The notes beneath the pieces were generated by a model. It was not told where the DNA came from and did not search any database. It saw only the letters and a list, made by a program, of their open reading frames with translations. The position numbers and the translations under genes were made by a program. A stretch of 64,000 nt of DNA from Psychrilyobacter atlanticus DSM 19335 (GTDB taxonomy: Bacteria; Fusobacteriota; Fusobacteriia; Fusobacteriales; Fusobacteriaceae), in the NCBI RefSeq assembly GCF_000426625.1, contig NZ_KE384548.1:62001-126000 (forward strand), written 5' to 3'. Of this stretch, positions 45,996-53,145 are shown piece after piece; positions within the stretch are counted from its first letter, which is position 1, and the number at the start of each line of letters is the position of its first letter.

Positions 45996-46799
45996 TATTT
46001 CTATCTGAAGTTCAGTGATATATTCTTCTTCAGGAATATCTAACCAAGAACCTTTATGATAAATTTCCCTTAAAGCTCCTTTAGGTTTGTATTCGTTTTC
46101 ATTTATCCATTTTTCTAAAATATTATATGTTTCAAAGATACTTCCGTATCCACCTTTATGAACTATACATGCCATATTTTCAACTTCTGGTAGCTCCTCA
46201 CATATAAATTTTTCTGTACTTTGAATAAGAGCAGAAACTCCTTCTACTATGGCTAAATCGTACTTATCTTCTACTTTTCCAAAGTAATTATTATATAAAA
46301 TAGTCATACAAGGTGCAGAAGGTTCTCCACCCTTCTCTGAGATGTAATTAAGTAGTGGCTGCCAATAATCATTTAACCCTGTTACGTCATCGGTTTTATC
46401 CCGATAATATGCTACTAGAATAGGTTTAACATTTTTTACAGTTACAAGTTTTTCCATAGGGATACCTCCATTTTTTATTAAAAACATGTTTGTTTCAAGC
46501 TGTCTTAATGTTTCTTGTAGACTGGATATTTTATTTTTAATTTTTTTAGTATTTTCTATTAAAATTTCCAACATCTCTTTGTCTTCTAAAGTTATAAGAG
46601 TTGCTATTTCTTTGAGTGAGAGACCCACACTCTGCAAAGTTAAAATATTATAGACCTTAATTATTTGTGAAGGGTCATAATATCTATAACCATTTTCATG
46701 ATTCTTTTTAAAAGGTATAAGAATCCCCACCTTTTCCCAATGATGTAATAGTGCGATGCTAACACCACATATTCTAGAAAAATCTCCTATTCTATACAT
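45987..46799 (-). CDS. MerR-family regulator with GyrI-like effector domain
   Basis: 270 residues. The N-terminal MerR HTH is MYRIGDFSRICGVSIALLHHWEK plus YRYYDPSQIIKVYNILTLQ, and a dimerisation helix spans about 75-105. The C-terminal 150 residues (VTVKNVKPILVAYYRDKTDD, CIVHKGGYGSIFETYNILEKW) are a GyrI/Bac_rhamnosid-like ligand-binding domain as in BmrR-type multidrug sensors. Its own promoter has the 19-base spacer typical of MerR control. Confidence 0.88.
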   Translation of the reverse strand: MYRIGDFSRICGVSIALLHHWEKVGILIPFKKNHENGYRYYDPSQIIKVYNILTLQSVGLSLKEIATLITLEDKEMLEILIENTKKIKNKISSLQETLRQLETNMFLIKNGGIPMEKLVTVKNVKPILVAYYRDKTDDVTGLNDYWQPLLNYISEKGGEPSAPCMTILYNNYFGKVEDKYDLAIVEGVSALIQSTEKFICEELPEVENMACIVHKGGYGSIFETYNILEKWINENEYKPKGALREIYHKGSWLDIPEEEYITELQIEIVK

Positions 46800-46824
46800 T
46801 TTATCTCCTCCTCTTGTTATTAAT

Positions 46825-46855
46825 AGTATAGACTCTCATGTAAGATAAGAGTCAA
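46825..46855 (-). promoter_or_regulatory. MerR-type promoter with 19-bp spacer
   Basis: Minus strand: TTGACT, a 19-base spacer and TATACT. The spacer and -35 contain the dyad GACTCTTATC...GAGAGTC. The elongated spacer with a central dyad is the hallmark of MerR-activated promoters. Confidence 0.7.
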
Positions 46856-46879
46856 ATTATATTTTATTTTTTTATTATT

Positions 46880-46945
46880 AAATCATAAAAAAGTCCCTAA
46901 ATAATATTTAGGGACTTTTTCTATAAGTTTATTTCACTATTTTTT
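46880..46945 (+). repeat. Terminator-bearing repeat, copy 3
   Basis: AAAAAAGTCCCTAAATAATA, TTTAGGGACTTTTTCTATAA and GTTTATTTCACTATTTTTTT, matching copies 1 and 2 in the 3' part. Confidence 0.7.
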
Positions 46946-47500
46946 TTGTAAAATTATATATATTGAATCTTTATCTTCTTCTTCAGAATAGTAATCTATT
47001 TCAATTATATTAAATAAATTTTGAAATAAATTTATTAGTTCATCTTTTTCATAATAAACAAATCTCAGTCCATTATATATTTCTTCTAAGTCACCTCTCC
47101 AAAAAGTATGAAATAGGAGTCCGTCATCATAAAGGACTTCCCACTGTCTTGCTGCGGATTGATTAAGCTGATTCTTTGTTAAATGCTGCAATACCTTATT
47201 AGAGTATATACAGTCAAACTTTTTTTCGGTATTTATTGTTACTGCATCCAAAAGGAGTAATTGAGTATCTTTGTTATTTTCTGCATATACATTTAAAAAT
47301 TCTTGTGAGTTATCAGAACCAATGGCATTATAGTATTTTTTAAGTATATTTAAATCTTTCCCCGGCCCCATCCCAAGTTCTAAAATTGTAGATTTTTCTT
47401 TCAAGTGTTTTTTTAAAACATCTATTAATTTTTTACCATCCATATCTTCACACATCTCTATATATTCCTGAACTTTCTGTCTATCATTAAAATAAGTCAT
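46937..47500 (-). CDS. Class I SAM-dependent methyltransferase
   Basis: 187 residues. Motif I is ILELGMGPGKDLNILKKYY (about residues 37-55), an acidic LLLLDAVTINTEKKFDC follows, and IYSNKVLQHLTKNQLNQS is motif post-I/II. It resembles small-molecule (Tellurite_res/UbiE-like) methyltransferases. Substrate unknown. SD ggaggag. It is 17 kb from the selenium locus; no link is claimed. Confidence 0.8.
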   Translation of the reverse strand: MTYFNDRQKVQEYIEMCEDMDGKKLIDVLKKHLKEKSTILELGMGPGKDLNILKKYYNAIGSDNSQEFLNVYAENNKDTQLLLLDAVTINTEKKFDCIYSNKVLQHLTKNQLNQSAARQWEVLYDDGLLFHTFWRGDLEEIYNGLRFVYYEKDELINLFQNLFNIIEIDYYSEEEDKDSIYIILQKK

Positions 47501-47530
47501 AAAACATTCTCCTCCAATGTATAATAGATT

Positions 47531-48448
47531 TTATTTTTTACTTTTCAAAGTTATAATTACCCCTGATATGATCATAAACCCTGCTAAAACCTTAGGCAGG
47601 GTAATAATCTCTCCTAAGATAAAGTATGCCATTATCATGGAAAACAGAGGGACTAAGTTAACATACAGAGAGGTCTTGGCAGGACCTATCCTTTTTACTG
47701 ATACCTGCTGAATCAGATATGCTATAACTGAAGCAAAGATCGACATATATATTAGACTGCTCCACCCCGTCCAAGTAGTACTAGGTAAGAAACTCATTGG
47801 ATTTTCATATATTACCATTGGGATCAAAAGGATTACACAAAATAAAAATACATAAGAAGTAAGTTTTATAGGTGCTACACGTCCTACGATCCCTTTTAAA
47901 ACTATAAAGTACAGGGAAAAAGAAAGGACAGCTAGGAGCATATAGATATCCCCTATATTAAAATTCATATTTTTAATTACATCGATAGAACCATTGGTAA
48001 CTATCATAGCTACTCCTAAAAATGAGATAAGTATTCCCCCGACTGCTTTTTTAGGAAACTTTTCCTTTAAAAATAAAGACGCCATAATGGTAGTCATAAT
48101 TGGATTCGTAGCTGCTATAAGAGATGTGTTCACACTGCTGGTATACTTTAACGCTGTAAAAAAGAATACATGGTAGCCTACCATACCAAGGAGGGATAGG
48201 AGTAGTATTCTGGGGATATCTGCTTTTTCCAGAGTTAAATCTTCTCCTTTTTTCCACATGATTAAAAATAAAACTACAGCTGCTATTAAAAATCTGAAAA
48301 ATGTCAGAGAATATACCGGAAATTCCGCTATGGAAAATTTACCTGCTATAAAAGCTCCTGAAAAAAATAGAGTAGCAATGACCATTAAATTCTTATCTAT
48401 CAACTCTTTCATCTTGTTTTTGTTTAAACTTATAACCTCGTTTTTCAT
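47531..48448 (-). CDS. EamA/DMT-family transporter
   Basis: 305 residues with ten hydrophobic segments in two EamA repeats (FFSGAFIAGKFSIAEFPVYS and LSFSLYFIVLKGIVGRVAPI open the repeats). Typical export of amino acids or metabolites; the substrate is unknown. It is divergent from a MarR gene with MarR-type dyads in the shared gap, so it is probably part of that regulon. Confidence 0.88.
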   Translation of the reverse strand: MKNEVISLNKNKMKELIDKNLMVIATLFFSGAFIAGKFSIAEFPVYSLTFFRFLIAAVVLFLIMWKKGEDLTLEKADIPRILLLSLLGMVGYHVFFFTALKYTSSVNTSLIAATNPIMTTIMASLFLKEKFPKKAVGGILISFLGVAMIVTNGSIDVIKNMNFNIGDIYMLLAVLSFSLYFIVLKGIVGRVAPIKLTSYVFLFCVILLIPMVIYENPMSFLPSTTWTGWSSLIYMSIFASVIAYLIQQVSVKRIGPAKTSLYVNLVPLFSMIMAYFILGEIITLPKVLAGFMIISGVIITLKSKK

Positions 48449-48528
48449 CTCACTCCCCCTTGGATTTATTATAATTAGATATATTCTAGCAATAATAATT
48501 TTTTTTTACAATAGTCTTTAAAATTAAT

Positions 48529-48548
48529 ATAGTTGACTTACCAACTAT
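48529..48548. promoter_or_regulatory. MarR-type operator dyad 1
   Basis: ATAGTTGACTTACCAACTAT, in the gap between the divergent DMT and MarR genes. Confidence 0.6.
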
Positions 48549-48575
48549 ATCGTGATATTATACTCGAATGAATAA

Positions 48576-48591
48576 AGTTGGTTAGCCAACT
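48576..48591. promoter_or_regulatory. MarR-type operator dyad 2
   Basis: AGTTGGTTAGCCAACT, 18 bases before the marR start. It shares TTGG/CCAA half-sites with dyad 1; binding here would repress the marR-MATE operon. Confidence 0.65.
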
Positions 48592-48608
48592 ATTTTAGGA
48601 GGAGAGAG

Positions 48609-49046
48609 ATGAAAAAACTACTAGGAAAAGAGATAAATGAATTGGCAAGAGATGTAAAAAAGTTTCTTCACTACCATTTAGACGGACATTCTTTAGGAGA
48701 TGGACAGTTTGGAATATTATATGATGTTTTCCATAGTCCGGGAATCTCCCAGGAAAAACTGAGTAAAACAAGAAATGTAGATAAAACAACCATAGCCAAG
48801 GCTGTAAAAAAATTAATAAACAATGGATATATTCAGCGGGAAAAAGATAAGGTGGATAAAAGAGTTTACTGCCTTCTATGTACTGAAAAAGCCATTGAAT
48901 TAATGCCGGAGATAGAAAGGGTTATAAAGTTAGAAAATGAAGTATTAACCGAAGATCTTTCTGAAGATGAAGTGAAAATTTTCAGAAAAATGATGGGAAA
49001 GATGACAAAGAGTATAGATAGGTATTTAAAGAGAATGGAGGAATAA
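48609..49046 (+). CDS. MarR-family transcriptional regulator
   Basis: 145 residues. Winged helix QEKLSKTRNVDKTTIAKAVKKLINNG (about residues 55-80) and the wing GYIQREKDKVDKRVY, with an RxDKR-type motif. The stop is 2 bases before the MATE start, so they are coupled. It likely represses itself, the MATE pump and perhaps the DMT exporter through the dyads upstream. Confidence 0.92.
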   Translation: MKKLLGKEINELARDVKKFLHYHLDGHSLGDGQFGILYDVFHSPGISQEKLSKTRNVDKTTIAKAVKKLINNGYIQREKDKVDKRVYCLLCTEKAIELMPEIERVIKLENEVLTEDLSEDEVKIFRKMMGKMTKSIDRYLKRMEE

Positions 49047-49048
49047 TT

Positions 49049-50410
49049 ATGGATGCTTTAAGAAGATTGGAAACAGAGAAAATCTCAAAACTTTTAATGG
49101 AATTTTCTATTCCTGCCATAGTGGGAAGTCTTGTATTCGCTCTATATAATATTGTAGACAGGATCTTTATTGGAAAGGGAATAGGAGCATATGCTATGAC
49201 AGGGCTCAGTATTACCTTTCCGATATTTACACTTTATATTGCTATAGGTATGCTTATCGGCCAGGGGGGAGGAAGTATTGTATCCTTGAGACTGGGGGAA
49301 GGAAAAAAAGATAAGGCTGACAAAGCCTTGGGTAATACAGTTACATTATTTACTGTGTCTAGTATCCTCCTTATGATCTTAGGCAGGATATTTTTAGATG
49401 ACTTGCTTCTTTTGTTTGGAGCTACAGAAAATACCTTGGGTTATGCCAGAGATTATATGAGTATAATAAATTTACTTGTATTTTTTAATTTTATGGCAAT
49501 GGGAATGAATAACCTTATGAGGTCAGAAGGCTGTTCTAAACTGGCTATGAAATATATGGTTGCAGGAGCGGTTATGAATATTGTTCTAGACCCTATTTTG
49601 ATATTCTGGTTTGACATGGGGATAAAAGGGGCTGCCATAGCTACAGCATTTTCAAATGTTGCTGTGACAATAGCTGTGTTTTATCACTTTATATATAGTA
49701 AAAACAGTCATATAAAATTAAAAAAAGAAAACCTTATCTTAGATAGTGAAACTGTTAAAGAGATATTTAAAATAGGGGTATCTCCATTTACCCTGCAGGT
49801 TACTACAAGTTTAGTGGCAGTGGCGTGTAATAAAACTCTCCTTGCATATGGAGGAGATCTGGCAGTAGGAGCAATGGGGATCGTTAACAGTATATATATG
49901 TTTATGTCTATGATTATTTCTGGGATCAGGGCAGGCAGTCAGCCTATTATTGGTTATAATTATGGTGCCGGTAAATTTGATAGGGTAGTTGAAACACTAA
50001 AAATCTCTTTGGTGGGATCTATGCTTATAGCTGCATTTATTACCCTGCTTGCATTTTTTAGAGGAGATGTTTTAATCAATTTATTTAATGATGGAAATGA
50101 AGAGATCCTTCGTATAGGAGAAAGAGGATTAAAGATATGCCTGTCTATGGGAGTTCTTAATGCCTTCTATATAATAGGAGCAAATTATTTTCAGTCCATA
50201 GACCAGGCTGTAAAATCTGTTGTTTTAAACCTCATAAGACAGGTCGTGCTTTTTGTCCCACTATTTATAATTTTACCAAAATATTATGGGATTGATGGAA
50301 TCTGGTTGATCTGGCCGATCAGTGATATTGTTGTATTTTTCTTTACAGGGTATTTTATAAGAAAAAATATTACAGAGCTGAAAGCGAGGCAGGTAGGGAT
50401 AGTTTATTAA
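49049..50410 (+). CDS. MATE-family multidrug/Na+ antiporter
   Basis: 453 residues, twelve hydrophobic segments in two halves. LMEFSIPAIVGSLVFALYNIVDRIFIGKGIG opens the N-half; GQGGGSIVSLRLGEGKKDKAD and GSQPIIGYNYGAGKFDRV are MATE signatures in each half. It exports drugs or cationic metabolites using Na+ or H+. Second gene of the marR operon. Confidence 0.92.
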   Translation: MDALRRLETEKISKLLMEFSIPAIVGSLVFALYNIVDRIFIGKGIGAYAMTGLSITFPIFTLYIAIGMLIGQGGGSIVSLRLGEGKKDKADKALGNTVTLFTVSSILLMILGRIFLDDLLLLFGATENTLGYARDYMSIINLLVFFNFMAMGMNNLMRSEGCSKLAMKYMVAGAVMNIVLDPILIFWFDMGIKGAAIATAFSNVAVTIAVFYHFIYSKNSHIKLKKENLILDSETVKEIFKIGVSPFTLQVTTSLVAVACNKTLLAYGGDLAVGAMGIVNSIYMFMSMIISGIRAGSQPIIGYNYGAGKFDRVVETLKISLVGSMLIAAFITLLAFFRGDVLINLFNDGNEEILRIGERGLKICLSMGVLNAFYIIGANYFQSIDQAVKSVVLNLIRQVVLFVPLFIILPKYYGIDGIWLIWPISDIVVFFFTGYFIRKNITELKARQVGIVY

Positions 50411-50469
50411 TTTTCTAGAATTCTATTGATATAGTTGAATTGTATTGTATTTTACTAACGGATATGTTA

Positions 50470-50582
50470 ATATTCTAGGACGGTATGAAGGGCCGTAATT
50501 TCCTAATCGATTTTGGAAGATGTTTGGGAATAAAAACATCTTCCTTTTTTATATTAGGAATATAATTAAGGAGTGTGGTAGT
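50470..50582 (+). promoter_or_regulatory. Structured leader with terminator upstream of the AGCS gene
   Basis: CTAGGACGGTATGAAGGGCC forms ACGGt/gCCGT, followed by ATTTCCTAATCG and then a strong terminator (50515-50549, GGAAGATGTTT/AAACATCTTCC plus seven T), all between the MATE gene and the AGCS start. A terminator this close to the SD suggests leader control. I do not recognise a known aptamer, and the hairpin may simply end the MATE operon. Confidence 0.5.
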
Positions 50583-51932
50583 GTGGAAATGTTGAAGAGA
50601 GTAATTGATAGTCTCAATGGTTTTTTATGGGGGACTAATTTACTAGTTGTAATGTTGTTAGGTGTAGGGATCTACTTTACAGTAAAGACTAGGTTTGTGC
50701 AATTTAGGTTGTTTAAACACATGGTTAAACTGTTGGTAGACAAAAGTGAAAAAACTACAGGAGGAATTTCATCCTTTCAGGCTTTTTGTATAAGTACAGC
50801 CTCTAGGGTAGGAACGGGAAATTTAGCAGGAGTAGTGGCGGCGATCTCCGTAGGAGGGCCGGGAGCTATATTCTGGATGTGGATAGTTGGGATGCTAGGA
50901 GCTTCTACAGGTTTTGCAGAGGCAACTTTAGCTCAGCTATATAGAACAAGGAAAAAAAATGGAGATTTAACAGGGGGATCAGCATACTATGTTGAAAAAG
51001 CCTTAGGAAACAGAAAATTTGGGATATTGTTTGTGTTAGCTGCAATTTTTTGTTTTTCAGGAGTGAGTGCAATTACAGCTAATTCTGTGACCGTATCTTT
51101 TAACAATGCTTTTGGAATAGATAAAACTGTCATGAGTTTTTTACTGATAGTATTTACTGGGATACTTACCTTTGGTAAAGCCAGTAAAATTCCTAAGATT
51201 TTGGAAAAATTGGTACCTATAATGGCTGCAATCTATCTATTATTGGTATTTGTGATAATGTTTAAAAATATAGAGATTATACCTAGAGTTTTAGGAGAGA
51301 TTGTAAAAGGAGCTTTTGGCTTTAAACAAGCTGTCGGTGGAGGAATAGGTGCAATAGTTATGGCTGGTGTAAAGAGGGGATTATTCTCCAATGAGGCAGG
51401 GCTTGGAACAGCTACAGCAGTAGCGGCTACAGCAGAGGTAAGTCACCCGGTAAAGCAGGGATTGACCCAGGGCTTAGGGGTTTTTGTGGATACCTTGGTA
51501 ATCTGTACTTCTACAGCTATGATCATGCTATTAGCTGACAAGGGAGCTGTAGAGGGTTTAACTGGAATGGAGCTTTTACAGGGAGCTATGAATTATCACT
51601 TTGGAGCTTTTGGGGTAAATTTTATAGCCTTAATCTTATTTTTATTCTCATTTAGTACGATTTTGGGGATTGGATATTATGCTCAGACAAATTTGAACTA
51701 TATCAGTGATAAAAACTATCTGAAGACAGGGTATAAAGTTTTAGTTTTAATAATGATCTTATTTGGAGGAGTAAGCCAAAGTGCTATAGTATGGTCTTTA
51801 GCTGATTTAGGATTAGGGTTTATGGGTGTTATTAACTTAACCGCTTTATTTATCTTGAGAAAACAATGTTTGGAATCTTTAGAAGATTATGATCTAAATG
51901 TATTATCTAAGAAAAAATGGGTAGTGAACTAA
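50583..51932 (+). CDS. Alanine/glycine:cation symporter (AGCS family)
   Basis: 450 residues from GTG 50583, 9 bases after AAGGAG. A longer open frame starting at 50520 would lie inside the leader terminator and is unlikely. TGGISSFQAFCISTASRVGTGNLAGVVAAI is the AGCS signature; GVKRGLFSNEAGLGTATAVA follows. About eleven membrane segments. It imports alanine or glycine with Na+ or H+. Confidence 0.92.
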   Translation: MEMLKRVIDSLNGFLWGTNLLVVMLLGVGIYFTVKTRFVQFRLFKHMVKLLVDKSEKTTGGISSFQAFCISTASRVGTGNLAGVVAAISVGGPGAIFWMWIVGMLGASTGFAEATLAQLYRTRKKNGDLTGGSAYYVEKALGNRKFGILFVLAAIFCFSGVSAITANSVTVSFNNAFGIDKTVMSFLLIVFTGILTFGKASKIPKILEKLVPIMAAIYLLLVFVIMFKNIEIIPRVLGEIVKGAFGFKQAVGGGIGAIVMAGVKRGLFSNEAGLGTATAVAATAEVSHPVKQGLTQGLGVFVDTLVICTSTAMIMLLADKGAVEGLTGMELLQGAMNYHFGAFGVNFIALILFLFSFSTILGIGYYAQTNLNYISDKNYLKTGYKVLVLIMILFGGVSQSAIVWSLADLGLGFMGVINLTALFILRKQCLESLEDYDLNVLSKKKWVVN

Positions 51933-51951
51933 AAGGTCGCGGCGACACTTT

Positions 51952-51982
51952 TAAAGGCAGAGAAATTTTCTCTGCCTTTTTT
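51952..51982 (+). terminator. AGCS gene terminator
   Basis: AAAGGCAGAGAAATTTTCTC then TGCCTTT; strong stem and T run. Confidence 0.9.
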
Positions 51983-52054
51983 ATATCTGGAAAATCAAAA
52001 AAATTATTGAAAAAAATAAAAGTTGTATGAAAATTTTGATAATGATTAATTGAA

Positions 52055-52069
52055 TGTAACGTCACTTTG
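52055..52069. repeat. Weak parS-like match
   Basis: Minus strand ACAAAGTGACGTTAC: two mismatches in the 13-base core CAACGTGACGTTG. Next to an iteron palindrome, like copy 3. Confidence 0.3.
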
Positions 52070-52081
52070 TATCATTATAAA

Positions 52082-52134
52082 TATAACAAATAAAGGATGA
52101 TATAATTTAATTATATCATCCCTTATTTATTATA
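52082..52134. repeat. Iteron palindrome between AGCS and YaiI-type genes
   Basis: TATAACAAATAAAGGATGAT and ATAA face an inverted near-identical arm (TTATATCATCCCTTATTTAT) five bases away. It overlaps the stop codon of the minus-strand gene. Confidence 0.75.
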
Positions 52135-52567
52135 AATTTTGAAGAAGGTTAATAAGTGTTTCTCTAAATTCTGCATCATTGTTGGCTTTTCTTTTTTTAG
52201 GACCCTTGGTTCTTCCCCCAGAAGCTCTGACCTTTGCACTCATATGCCTAGAGAACATCAATGAATCTATATTGAATTTATTGTAGATAAACCCATTGGG
52301 ATGGATAACACTATGAGTTTTTTCTAAGATAATAGTGGCTAACCCATAATCCTGAGTAACAACTATATCTTCTTTTGTGGAAATTCTCATAATTTCGAGG
52401 TCTACAGAATCATCTCCTTTTTCAACTTGGATAACTTTAAAGTCACCTTTTAATTCATGAGCTGTATCTACGACCATGATTAATTCTAAATTATATTTTT
52501 TAGATAACTCTATACATATGGATTTTACGCCTTTTGGACAGGCATCAGCATCTATTACTATTCTCAA
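52130..52567 (-). CDS. YaiI/YqxD family protein (DUF188)
   Basis: 145 residues. MRIVIDADACPKGVKSICIE at the start and SRHMSAKVRASGGRTKGPKK near the end are diagnostic of the UPF0178/DUF188 family, a PIN-like fold with acidic residues (IDADAC, VVTQDYGLA). A nuclease role is predicted from the fold but not shown. Single gene. Confidence 0.9.
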   Translation of the reverse strand: MRIVIDADACPKGVKSICIELSKKYNLELIMVVDTAHELKGDFKVIQVEKGDDSVDLEIMRISTKEDIVVTQDYGLATIILEKTHSVIHPNGFIYNKFNIDSLMFSRHMSAKVRASGGRTKGPKKRKANNDAEFRETLINLLQNL

Positions 52568-53145
52568 TTTTTTTCCTCCTACATCAATATTATCTATCTA
52601 AATAATATCATATTATAGAAAATAGTCAAAAGGCTGGTAAAATGTCACTTACTTTATCATCACTTATTAACTATAAGATTGAAATTATATAGATATCAAT
52701 CTTATTTTTATTTTTGAATTATAGATATATAGAAAAAGTTATTTTGAGATAAGGGAAGTTTAGTTTTAAATTTTGTCGGAAGTTTTTGATTGTAGATCTC
52801 GTATGAAAACAGATAAATTTTAACAGGGAAAAAAAGTATGACTATTTTTTCTGTTAAAAATTAACCACATAAAAGTTAAAAATTTCTCATACTTTGATCG
52901 TTGTAGTTTATCTGAAATATAGTTCAAAAAATGAATGAAAAATAAAAAAAATTTTTTAAAAATGTTTTTGTGTTTCGATTATGTCCAATAATTTTAGTTG
53001 TTGTATCTAATGTTCGGATTTGATATAAAATTCACATAGCTATTAAGTGGGTTACGGAGAATTGTTAGAAGAGTCATTTGACATAAAAAAAAGGAGTTGC
53101 TATACTCAACCCATGAGAAAAAAATAACTAACTCGGAGGATTTTT
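52568..53145. other. Intergenic region and long adhE leader
   Basis: No gene. It contains an inverted iteron-like sequence (52654-52675), a hairpin TTTTAACAG..AAAAAA/TTTTTT..CTGTTAAAA (52818-52859), AAAGTATGA facing TCATACTTT (about 52833-52890) and a strong SD for adhE. The long AT-rich leader suggests regulated expression; a redox regulator is plausible but no exact Rex site was found. Confidence 0.55.
52818..52859 (+). promoter_or_regulatory. Inverted repeat in the adhE upstream region
   Basis: TTTTAACAG and CTGTTAAAA, with an inner A6/T6 pair, about 290 bases before adhE. Could be an operator pair or RNA hairpin. Confidence 0.4.

Noticed and set aside
50520-50582. Longer N-terminus for the AGCS transporter
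   Set aside because: It lies in the leader terminator; GTG 50583 has the SD at 9 bases.
52818-52875. Rex operator upstream of adhE
   Set aside because: GTTAAAAATTAAC resembles the clostridial Rex site but has a 3-base instead of 4-base centre, so I list only an unspecified inverted repeat.
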